A stretch of 64,000 nucleotides of DNA, taken from positions 2,046,001-2,110,000 of the forward strand of contig NZ_JAFBCN010000001.1 in assembly GCF_016907755.1 (NCBI RefSeq), given 5' to 3'. Below, piece after piece: positions 57,065 to 64,000 of the stretch; position 1 is the stretch's first letter, and each line of letters begins with the position of its first letter. Source of the stretch: Cellulosimicrobium cellulans (GTDB lineage: Bacteria; Actinomycetota; Actinomycetes; Actinomycetales; Cellulomonadaceae). The notes beneath the pieces are model-generated. The model was given only the letters and a program-made list of their open reading frames with translations. It was not told the DNA's origin and did no database searches. A program made the position numbers and the translations under genes.

Positions 57065-58303
57065 GTGAGCAGGATCGGGGAGGTCGTCGCGCCGCGACGC
57101 ATGGGCACCAGCTTCCGCTGGCTGCTGTCGTCGTCGTGGACGAGCAACGTCGGGGACGGCATCGCCCTGGCCGCGGGGCCCCTGCTCGTCGCGTCCCAGA
57201 CCGACTCCGCGTTCCTCGTCGCGCTCGCCGCCCTGCTGCAGCGGCTGCCCTGGCTGCTGTTCGGGCTGTGGGCCGGGGCGCTGGCCGACCGCCTCGACCG
57301 GCGCGTCGTCGTCATGGTCGCGAACGCGCTGCGGGCGGTCGTCGTCCTGGCTCTCTGCGTCCTCGTCGCGACCGGGCACGTGAGCATCGGCGTCGTGCTC
57401 GCCGTGATGTTCCTGTACGGCGTCGCGGAGGTGTTCGCGGACTCGGCGTCCCAGACCCTGCTCCCGATGCTCGTCGAGCCGCGCGACCTCGGCACGGGCA
57501 ACGCGCGGCTCCAGGCCGGGTTCCTCACCGCCAACCAGCTGCTCGGGCCGCCGGTGGGAGCGTTCCTCTTCGCGCTCGGGATGGTCTGGCCGTTCGTCGC
57601 CCAGGTCGTCTGCGTCGCGCTCGCCGTCGTGCTGGTGGGACGGATCGCGACCACGCCGGGCGGCGTGCGCGAGACGCAGACGCACGTGCGCCAGGACATC
57701 GCCGAGGGCGTGCGGTGGATCCTCGGGAATGCCCCGGTGCGGACGCTCGCGCTCGTCATCCTCGCCTTCAACGTGACCTGGGCCGCGCCGTGGGGCGTCC
57801 TCGTCAAGTACGCGCTCGACCACCTCGACATGGGCGAGGTCGGCTTCGGGCTGCTCACGACGGCGTCGGCCGTCGGCGGCGTCGTGGGCATCGCGTCGTT
57901 CGGGTGGCTCGAGCGGCACGTGCGCCTGTCGACCCTCATGCGCGTGTGCCTCTCGCTCGAGGTCCTCATGCACCTCGCGCTCGCGCTCACCACGACGGGC
58001 TGGGTCGCGCTCGCGATCATGGTCGTCTTCGGCGCGTACGCGTTCGTGTGGGGCACCGTGTCCAACACGATCCGGCAGCGCGCCGTCCCGACGGAGTTCC
58101 AGGGCCGCGTCGGCTCGGTCTACATGGTCTGCGTGTTCGGCGGCAGCGTCGTCGGGCAGGCGCTGGGCGGCGTCCTCGCCCAGGCGTGGGGGATCACCGC
58201 GCCGTTCTGGTTCGCGTTCGTCGGCGCGGGCATCACGCTCGCGCTCGTGTGGCGCCAGCTCGGGCACATCGCCCACGTCGGCGAGGTCGCGGCGGACGGC
58301 TGA
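57065..58303 (+). CDS. MFS transporter (MFS_3/enterobactin-exporter type)
   Basis: A 412-residue transporter of 12 helices. FRWLLSSSWTSNVGDGIALAAGPLL and WAGALADRLDRRVV are typical of the MFS_3 group, which exports siderophores, macrolides or other metabolites. GTG at 57065 comes just before the first helix; the frame upstream is antisense to the NUDIX gene. The substrate is unknown. A second MFS gene follows on the same strand. Confidence 0.85.
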   Translation: MSRIGEVVAPRRMGTSFRWLLSSSWTSNVGDGIALAAGPLLVASQTDSAFLVALAALLQRLPWLLFGLWAGALADRLDRRVVVMVANALRAVVVLALCVLVATGHVSIGVVLAVMFLYGVAEVFADSASQTLLPMLVEPRDLGTGNARLQAGFLTANQLLGPPVGAFLFALGMVWPFVAQVVCVALAVVLVGRIATTPGGVRETQTHVRQDIAEGVRWILGNAPVRTLALVILAFNVTWAAPWGVLVKYALDHLDMGEVGFGLLTTASAVGGVVGIASFGWLERHVRLSTLMRVCLSLEVLMHLALALTTTGWVALAIMVVFGAYAFVWGTVSNTIRQRAVPTEFQGRVGSVYMVCVFGGSVVGQALGGVLAQAWGITAPFWFAFVGAGITLALVWRQLGHIAHVGEVAADG

Positions 58304-58361
58304 CCGTCCGCCGTCGGCGAATTCCGTGGACCGTGTGGGTGGCGGCCGTCAGGATGTGCGG

Positions 58362-59672
58362 GTGAGCCATACGCCGTACGAGAACACCGACGCCCCCACC
58401 GCCGACGTCTCCGACGGCGCGGGGACCGACGCCCCCGTCGACGACACGCTCGCCCTCCCGCGCTGGCGTCGGGACACCGCGATCTTCCTCTCCGGACAGA
58501 CGGTCTCCCTGTTCGGGTCGATGCTCGTGCAGTACGCCGTCATGTGGCACCTGACGATCGAGACGAAGTCCGGGGCCGTGCTCGCGCTGAGCACCCTCTT
58601 CGGGTTCCTGCCGCAGGCCATCGTCTCGATCTTCGGCGGCGTGTGGGCCGACCGCGTGAACCGCAAGGCGCTCGTCATCGCCGCCGACGGCACGATCGCC
58701 GTGACGACCCTCGCGCTCGCGCTGCTCATGCTCGGCGGCGCCGACGACCTCTGGCTCATCTACGCCGCGCTCGCGATCCGCTCCACGGGCGCCGGCGTCC
58801 AGACCCCCGCCGTCGCGGCGCTGCTCCCGCAGATCGTCCCCACCAGCAAGCTGCTGCGCGTCAACGGGATCAACCAGTCCATCCAGTCGGCGATGATGCT
58901 GCTCGCCCCGGCCGTCGCCGCGGCGGTCTACGCGAGCACGTCCATCGTCTCCGTCTTCTTCATCGACGTCGTCACCGCCGCGATCGGGATCGGGCTCCTC
59001 CTCCTCGTCCCCGTCCCGACGCTCGCGCACGCCGCCGCGGGGGAGCGGGCCGGATACTTCGACGACCTCGTCGAGGGCTTCCGCTACCTCGGTTCCCACC
59101 CGTTCGTGCGCTGGGTCCTCGGCCTCTACGCCGTCGTGTTCCTGCTCATCGTCGCGCCGTCGTACCTCACCCCGCTCATGGTCGCGCGGACCTTCGGCGA
59201 GGAGGTCTGGAAGCTCACCGTGAACGAGGTCGCGTTCTCCGTCGGCATGCTGCTCGGCGGCGTGCTCCTCGCGACCTGGGGCGGGCTCAAGAACCGCATC
59301 GCCATGATCGTCGGCTCGACGTTCGTCTTCGGCGTGCTGTCCGTCGCCATGGGTCTCTCCACGAACATGTGGGTCTTCTTCGCCTTCATGTTCCTGCTCG
59401 GCCTGTCCGTCCCGCCGTTCTCGACGACGTCCATGACCGTCCTCCAGGAGACCGTCGAGCCCGAGCGCCAGGGCCGCGTCTTCGGCTTCGTCGGCATCGT
59501 CATGGCCGTCTCGATGCCGCTCGGCATGGTCGTGTTCGGCCCGCTCGCCGACCGCTTCACCGTGGAGTCGCTCCTCGTCGTCTCCGGGATCCTCATGTTC
59601 CTCGTCATCACCGTCGCCGTCGCCGTGCCGTCGGGCCGCCGCGCGATCCGCGCCGCGGCCCAGCACGGCTAG
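58362..59672 (+). CDS. MFS transporter
   Basis: A 436-residue transporter with a polar 35-residue N-terminus and 12 helices: AIFLSGQTVSLFGSMLVQYAVMW, GGVWADRVNRKALV (motif A), RSTGAGVQTPAVAALLPQIVP. Again of the MFS_3 type with NGINQSIQSAMMLLAPAVAAA, seen in macrolide-type efflux proteins. It shares no close sequence with the preceding gene beyond the family fold. GTG 58362, 58 bases after that gene, with a weak AGGA site. The repeat at 59751 follows. Confidence 0.85.
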   Translation: MSHTPYENTDAPTADVSDGAGTDAPVDDTLALPRWRRDTAIFLSGQTVSLFGSMLVQYAVMWHLTIETKSGAVLALSTLFGFLPQAIVSIFGGVWADRVNRKALVIAADGTIAVTTLALALLMLGGADDLWLIYAALAIRSTGAGVQTPAVAALLPQIVPTSKLLRVNGINQSIQSAMMLLAPAVAAAVYASTSIVSVFFIDVVTAAIGIGLLLLVPVPTLAHAAAGERAGYFDDLVEGFRYLGSHPFVRWVLGLYAVVFLLIVAPSYLTPLMVARTFGEEVWKLTVNEVAFSVGMLLGGVLLATWGGLKNRIAMIVGSTFVFGVLSVAMGLSTNMWVFFAFMFLLGLSVPPFSTTSMTVLQETVEPERQGRVFGFVGIVMAVSMPLGMVVFGPLADRFTVESLLVVSGILMFLVITVAVAVPSGRRAIRAAAQHG

Positions 59673-60102
59673 CACCCGCGCCTCCGCACCGGCTCGGGCG
59701 GGTTCACGGCCCGCATGGTCGGGTCCGTTGGTCGGCTCGGGTCTCGTGCTCGCTGGGTCGGGTCCGCGGTGGGGTCGGACCGTGTGCTTGGACTGGCGCA
59801 CCGTCACCCTGGTCTTTCGGGCGGGGGTTCGAGGAGTGCGCCTCTGACGTCCTGCGCGCACGGTCCGACCCCACCGCTCGTCCTGGCCGTCACCGCACGA
59901 CCCGCAGCCCCGGTCCGGCGGTCGTGCCGCTCGGCGGCGGGAGGGTCCGGTCGAGATGCGAGAAGTGGCCCCTGCGGGCCTCGTCCCGTGGGCCATTTCT
60001 CGCTTCTCGTCACCACGCGCGGGGCTCTTGGTGGTGGCGACGTCGGCCGAGGGGTCGCCGCCCACCGGACTGCGGCGAGCGGCCCGACGGCGGCGCGGAG
60101 GG
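59673..60102. other. Gene-free convergent region with structured repeat
   Basis: About 430 bases between the MFS gene (+) and the carboxylase gene (-). Apart from the repeat copy B (59751-60049), preceded by a single relative of the 39-nt units, I see nothing else. Confidence 0.7.
59751..60049. repeat. Structured dispersed repeat, copy B
   Basis: Matches copy A in blocks 59751-59908 and 59952-60049; the linker between blocks is 24 nt shorter. The 20-nt inverted repeat (59768-59787 with 59856-59875) and the hairpin (59958 to 60003) persist, with single base changes that turn a Watson-Crick pair into a G-U pair in each. As with copy A, it lies just beyond a minus-strand gene in a convergent gap. 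Confidence 0.88.
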
Positions 60103-61902
60103 TCAGTCGACGATCTCGCAGATGGCGGTGCCGGAACTGACGCTCGCGCCGGCGGTGGCGGAGAGCGAGCGGACCGTGCCGGCGCGGTGGGCGAGGAGCG
60201 GCTGCTCCATCTTCATGGCCTCGAGCACGACGACGAGGTCGCCCTCGGCGACCTGGGTGCCGTCGGTGACGGCGACCTTGACGATCGTGCCCTGCATGGG
60301 AGAGGCGAGCGTCGTGCCGGAGGCGCCGCCGTTGGCCTTCGCGGCGCTGCGCCGCGCGGGCCGACGGGCGGCGTTGGCGGTGCGGGCGCGGCCCGCGGCC
60401 ATGCCGAGGCCTGCCGGGAGGACGACCTCCAGGCGCTTGCCGCCCACCTCGACGACGACGCGCTCGGTCGCGAGGGGCTCGTCGTCCTCGTCGGCGGGGG
60501 CGGTCGGGGCGGGGGCGAGCGCGGCGAGCTGGTCGGCGAACTCGGTCTCGATCCAGCGGGTGTGCACGCGGAACGGCTCGTCGTCCGTGGGGACGAACGC
60601 CTCGGCGTCGAGCACGGCGCGGTGGAACGGCACGACGGTCGGGATGCCCTCGACCTCGAGCTCGCGCAGCGCGCGGCGGGCCCGCTGGACGGCCTGCTCG
60701 CGCGTGGCGCCGGTGACGATGACCTTGGCGATCATGGAGTCGAACGCGCCGGAGATCGTGTCGCCCTCGACGACGCCGGAGTCGACGCGGACGCCGGGTC
60801 CGGACGGGAAGCGCAGGCGCGTGATGCGGCCGGGGGCGGGGAGGAAGTTCGCGGCCGGGTCCTCGCCGTTGATGCGGAACTCGATCGAGTGGCCGCGCAC
60901 CTGCGTCGACGTGTAGCCGAGAGGCTCGCCCGCGGCGATGCGGAGCTGCTCGCGGACGAGGTCGATGCCGGTGACCTCCTCGGACACCGGGTGCTCGACC
61001 TGGAGGCGCGTGTTGACCTCGAGGAAGGAGATGGTGCCGTCGGCGCCGACGAGGAACTCGCACGTGCCCGCGCCGACGTAGCCGGCCTCCCGCAGGATCG
61101 CCTCGGACGCCTTGTAGAGCTCGGCCTCCTGGGCGGGGCTGAGGTACGGCGCCGGCGCCTCCTCGACGAGCTTCTGGTGGCGGCGCTGCAGGGAGCAGTC
61201 GCGCGTCGAGACGACGACGACGGTGCCGTGCTCGTCCGCGAGGCACTGGGTCTCGACGTGGCGGGGCGTGTCGAGGTAGCGCTCCACGAAGCACTCGCCG
61301 CGACCGAACGCGGCGGTGGCCTCGCGCACCGCGGACTCGTAGAGCTCGTCGATCTCGTCAGCGGTGCGCGCGACCTTGAGGCCGCGCCCGCCGCCGCCGA
61401 AGGCCGCCTTGATCGCGATGGGCAGGCCGTGCTCGGCGGCGAAGGCGTGCACCTCGCTCGCGTCGGCGACGGGGTCGGGGGTGCCGGGCACGAGGGGGGC
61501 GCCCGCACGGTGCGCGATGTGGCGCGCGCTCACCTTGTCGCCGAGCGCGTCGATCGCGGCGGGCGGGGGCCCGATCCAGACGAGGCCGGCGTCGAGCACG
61601 GCCTGCGCGAACTCGGCGTTCTCCGCGAGGAAGCCGTACCCGGGGTGCACGGCGTCGGCGCCGGAGCGGCGCGCGACGTCGAGGAGCTTCGCGATGTCGA
61701 GGTAGGTCTCGGCCGCCCGGGCGCCACCGAGCGCGAACGCCTCGTCGGCGAGGTGCACGTGCAGGGCCTGGCGGTCGGGGTCGGCGTAGACCGCGACGGA
61801 CGTGATGCCGGCGTCGGCGCAGGCACGGACGATCCGGACGGCGATCTCGCCACGGTTGGCGACGAGGACCTTGCTCAGAGGGCGGGTGGGGTTCGCGGGC
61901 AC
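60103..61902 (-). CDS. Acyl-CoA carboxylase alpha subunit (biotin carboxylase + BCCP)
   Basis: A 599-residue subunit of acetyl- or propionyl-CoA carboxylase. Biotin carboxylase domain: [39 protein letters not shown] (ATP loop), [21 protein letters not shown] and RINGEDP. A basic Ala-rich linker precedes the biotinyl domain with Lys564 in LEAMKMEQP. It supplies carboxyl groups to a beta subunit encoded elsewhere, for fatty acid or odd-chain metabolism. GTG start at 61902. Confidence 0.94.
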   Translation of the reverse strand: MPANPTRPLSKVLVANRGEIAVRIVRACADAGITSVAVYADPDRQALHVHLADEAFALGGARAAETYLDIAKLLDVARRSGADAVHPGYGFLAENAEFAQAVLDAGLVWIGPPPAAIDALGDKVSARHIAHRAGAPLVPGTPDPVADASEVHAFAAEHGLPIAIKAAFGGGGRGLKVARTADEIDELYESAVREATAAFGRGECFVERYLDTPRHVETQCLADEHGTVVVVSTRDCSLQRRHQKLVEEAPAPYLSPAQEAELYKASEAILREAGYVGAGTCEFLVGADGTISFLEVNTRLQVEHPVSEEVTGIDLVREQLRIAAGEPLGYTSTQVRGHSIEFRINGEDPAANFLPAPGRITRLRFPSGPGVRVDSGVVEGDTISGAFDSMIAKVIVTGATREQAVQRARRALRELEVEGIPTVVPFHRAVLDAEAFVPTDDEPFRVHTRWIETEFADQLAALAPAPTAPADEDDEPLATERVVVEVGGKRLEVVLPAGLGMAAGRARTANAARRPARRSAAKANGGASGTTLASPMQGTIVKVAVTDGTQVAEGDLVVVLEAMKMEQPLLAHRAGTVRSLSATAGASVSSGTAICEIVD

Positions 61903-61948
61903 GGCTCACGGTAACGCGTGCGCGGGGCGCCGTTCACGCTCCCGGGCC

Positions 61949-62061
61949 GGGTGCCGGACAAGATTGGAGAACAAACCAAGGCGAGCGGAGGGCGGTTGGA
62001 GGAAACCTCCATAGCGGCGCACCCCTGGGCGTCGCCCGGCGCGTGGGGTTGTCCGGCACCC
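61949..62061. promoter_or_regulatory. 113-nt element with 13-bp inverted ends upstream of the carboxylase gene
   Basis: GGGTGCCGGACAA at 61949-61961 is the exact reverse complement of 62049-62061. The interior has a small palindrome TGGAGG-AAA-CCTCCA (around 61996-62010) and an AT-richer stretch AGATTGGAGAACAAACCAA, uncommon here. It lies in the 196-nt gap between maf and the carboxylase gene, so it may be a promoter with leader structure, a terminator for maf, or a small mobile-type remnant. Confidence 0.5.
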
Positions 62062-62098
62062 ACAAGGAGCGCCGACGGCGGGCGGCGGCCGCGTCGGG

Positions 62099-62758
62099 TC
62101 AGGACCGCAGCTCGTGCCAGGCGACCCCGGCGTCGCGCAGCAGCGAGCGCAGCAGCGGGAGGCTGATCCCGACGACGCCGTGATGGTCGCCCTCGATGCG
62201 CTCGACGTAGGGCCCGCCGAGGCCGTCGACGGTGAACGCGCCCGCGACGTGCAGCGGCTCGCCGGTCGCGACGTACGCGTCGATCTCGGCGTCGGTGAGG
62301 TCGGCGAAGTGCACGGTCGTCGAGCTCGTCGCGCCCGCCGTCGTCCCGGTCCCGCCGGCGCCGGCGGGGCGGAGGTCGACGAGCCAGTGCCCGGTGTGCA
62401 GGACGCCGGCCCGGCCGCGCATCGCCCGCCAGCGCGCGCGGGCGTCGTCGGCGTCGGCGGGCTTGCCGAGCACCTCGCCGTCGAGCTCGAGCATCGAGTC
62501 GCACCCGACGAGGAGCGCGGGGTCGTCGATCGCCGCGCCGGTCGCGTCGTCGGCGAGCGTGCGCACGATCTCCTCGGCCTTGGCGCGGGCGAGGACGAGC
62601 ACCGCGTCCACGGGGGCGAGCCCGCCGCGCTCCGCGGCGGCGGTCTGCAGGACCGCGTCCTCGTCGACCCCCGAGACGCGCACGAGGGGTTCGACGCCGG
62701 CCGCGCGGAGCGTCGCGAGGCGGGCGGGGGAGCGGGAGGCGAGCACGAGTCGGAGCAC
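62099..62758 (-). CDS. maf: Maf-like nucleoside triphosphate pyrophosphatase
   Basis: A 219-residue house-cleaning pyrophosphatase acting on modified or non-canonical NTPs. LVLASRSPARLATLRAAGVEP at the start, ARAKAEEI, VGCDSMLELDGEVLGKP, MRGRAGVLHTGHWLV and EGDHHGVVGISLPLL are diagnostic. A Gly/Ala/Thr-rich insert lies near residues 130-145. ATG 62758 leaves no residue unaccounted for. Often found near acyl-CoA carboxylase genes in actinobacteria. Confidence 0.94.
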   Translation of the reverse strand: MLRLVLASRSPARLATLRAAGVEPLVRVSGVDEDAVLQTAAAERGGLAPVDAVLVLARAKAEEIVRTLADDATGAAIDDPALLVGCDSMLELDGEVLGKPADADDARARWRAMRGRAGVLHTGHWLVDLRPAGAGGTGTTAGATSSTTVHFADLTDAEIDAYVATGEPLHVAGAFTVDGLGGPYVERIEGDHHGVVGISLPLLRSLLRDAGVAWHELRS

Positions 62759-62824
62759 CCGCGCAGACTACCTGTCGAGGACCGGCGCGACCGGGCCCGC
62801 CAGGAAGCGCGCGGCGCGGCGGCC

Positions 62825-63745
62825 CTACGCGACGAGGAGCGCCGCGACGAGCAGCACGACGGGCGAGCCGAGCGTCGTGACGAGGATCGTGTCGCGCGCG
62901 AGGATCTCGCCCCGCCCGAACCGCGCCGCGTAGTTGTAGACGTTCTGCGCCGTGGGCAGCGCGGCGAGCGTGACGGCCGACGCGACGGCCGCGTCGTCGA
63001 GGCCGAGCACGAACCGGGCGACGACGAACGCGACGACGGGCATGACGACCAGCTTCGCGACGCTCGCCACCCCGACGGCCGCGCGCGGCTCGCCGCGCCG
63101 CAGCGGCCTGGTGCCGTGCAGCGACATGCCGAACGCGAGCAGGATCATGGGGATGGCGGCCCCGCCGAGGATCTCGAGCGGCGCCATGACCGCCACGGGC
63201 GGGGTCCAGCCGGTCAACGAGACGACGGCGCCCGCGAAGGACCCGAGGATGATCGGGTTGCGCACGGGCTGCGCGAGGACGAACCGCCAGGACAGACGCC
63301 CGCTCGTCGTCGCGTCGAGGACGAGCAGCGCGACGGGTGCGAGGACGAGGAGCTGGAGCAGGATCACCGGCACGACGGCGGTCGCGTCGCCCAGCACGTA
63401 CACGGCGACCGGCAGGCCGATGTTGTTCGCGTTCACGTACCCGGAGCCGACGGCGCCGATGGTCGCCTCGGGCGCGGGGAGCCGGAGCCACAGCCGGTCG
63501 ACGAGCACGAACACGCACGCCGTCAGGACGGCCGCCGCCGCCGCGACCGCGAGCGGCGCCTGGACGAGCGCGGCGACGTCGGCCCGCGCGAGCACGGTGA
63601 ACAGCAGCGCGGGGCTCGCGACGAAGAACCCGATGCGGTTGAGCGCCGTCCTGGCGTCGGGGCCGCCGATGCCGAGGCGCGCGGTGACGTAGCCGGCTGC
63701 GACGACCACGGCGATGATGGCGAAACCGGTGAGGACGGCGCCCAC
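62825..63745 (-). CDS. AEC-family transporter
   Basis: A 306-residue permease of the auxin-efflux-carrier family with about 10 helices in two inverted halves: TARLGIGGPDARTALNRIGFFVASPALLF, GYVNANNIGLPVAVYVLGD and GMSLHGTRPLRRGEPRAAV. The substrate is probably a carboxylate or similar small anion; not determinable. ATG at 63745; stop at 62825, 66 bases before maf. Confidence 0.88.
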   Translation of the reverse strand: MGAVLTGFAIIAVVVAAGYVTARLGIGGPDARTALNRIGFFVASPALLFTVLARADVAALVQAPLAVAAAAAVLTACVFVLVDRLWLRLPAPEATIGAVGSGYVNANNIGLPVAVYVLGDATAVVPVILLQLLVLAPVALLVLDATTSGRLSWRFVLAQPVRNPIILGSFAGAVVSLTGWTPPVAVMAPLEILGGAAIPMILLAFGMSLHGTRPLRRGEPRAAVGVASVAKLVVMPVVAFVVARFVLGLDDAAVASAVTLAALPTAQNVYNYAARFGRGEILARDTILVTTLGSPVVLLVAALLVA

Positions 63746-63825
63746 GGGTCAGGTCCCCGGGGTGGGACCGACGCCGGTCGGCCCGGGCCGGCGCGAGGCC
63801 GACCCGGGCCGTGCCGACGACCGGG

Positions 63826-64000
63826 TCACGACGAGAGCGCGTCGCGCAGCACGTCCAGGCCGACCGAGCCGAGGTTCAGCGCGCGCGCGTGGAACGCCTT
63901 GGCGTCGAACGACTCGCCGCGCGCCGTGGCCGCGGCGCGCGCGTCGTCGCGCGTGGCCTCCCACAGGCGCTGCCCGACCTTGTACGACGGTGCCTGGCCC
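63826..64000 (-). CDS. DUF885 family protein, C-terminal fragment
   Basis: Only the last 58 codons lie in the window. GQAPSYKVGQRLWEATRDDA and FHARALNLGSVGLDVLRDAL match the conserved C-terminus of DUF885 proteins, zinc-peptidase-like proteins of gluzincin fold. The HExxH region is beyond the window edge. It starts to the right and would be transcribed in the same direction as the AEC gene, about 80 bases apart. Confidence 0.75.
   Translation of the reverse strand, partial: GQAPSYKVGQRLWEATRDDARAAATARGESFDAKAFHARALNLGSVGLDVLRDALSS

Overview
The window is very GC-rich (third codon positions almost all G or C), with frequent GTG starts and many 1-4 base start/stop overlaps. Gene content points to a facultatively anaerobic actinobacterium, probably of the Cellulomonas/Cellulosimicrobium/Isoptericola type (Micrococcales): HtrA-TatB envelope-stress genes, an LpdA-type quinone dehydrogenase, a one-piece biotin carboxylase/BCCP and an F420/flavin LLM enzyme. 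The genus is inferred from memory of such genomes, not from a search. I saw no rRNA, tRNA, CRISPR array, insertion sequence or prophage.

Layout. 1-5066 (+): end of a sigma-E-type regulator, HtrA protease, TatB, TrpS, a 2'-5' RNA ligase-like protein and a YihY membrane protein. 5067-5795: gene-free, repeat-rich convergent region. 5796-9305 (-): sdhCDAB. 9539-11916 (+): ManC and an M20 amidohydrolase. 12143-22690 (+): a nucleoside uptake and salvage block (BMP lipoprotein, ABC ATPase, two permeases, Cdd, DeoA, two DUF202 proteins, a C39-like peptidase candidate, an acidic protein, Add). 22775-29033 (-): the matching downstream block (half-length and full-length aldehyde dehydrogenases, DeoC, phosphosugar mutase, purine nucleoside phosphorylase). 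Together these import nucleosides, split them and send ribose and deoxyribose carbon to central metabolism; the aldehyde dehydrogenase probably removes the acetaldehyde made by DeoC.

29153-33966: LpdA, a P-loop kinase-like protein, an unknown protein and a large membrane-anchored endonuclease/exonuclease/phosphatase protein. 34087-40561 (+): a reductive pyrimidine (or hydantoin) catabolism operon with CoA-acylating semialdehyde dehydrogenase, class III aminotransferase, ureidopropionase-like amidase, dihydropyrimidinase and an LLM oxidoreductase; no classical dihydropyrimidine dehydrogenase is present. 40569-42205: an MFS exporter and a divergent small HTH regulator sharing an operator-like inverted repeat.

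42311-56322 is an anaerobic nitrogen-oxide respiration island: NnrS-like membrane protein, a three-part copper nitrite reductase (membrane domain, extra cupredoxin, NirK core), a DUF2249 protein, then on the other strand narGHJI, narK and a Fe-S-type HTH regulator resembling ArnR/SufR. 56414-64000: NUDIX hydrolase, two MFS proteins, a second copy of the structured repeat seen at 5192, an acyl-CoA carboxylase alpha chain, Maf, an AEC transporter and the end of a DUF885 protein.

The least explained signals are the two-hairpin repeat at 5192-5513 and 59751-60049, a 21-nt tandem repeat family in intergenic and coding DNA, an aldehyde dehydrogenase that has lost its catalytic domain, a C39-like peptidase candidate beside DUF202 genes, and the architecture and probable regulator of the nitrite/nitrate island.
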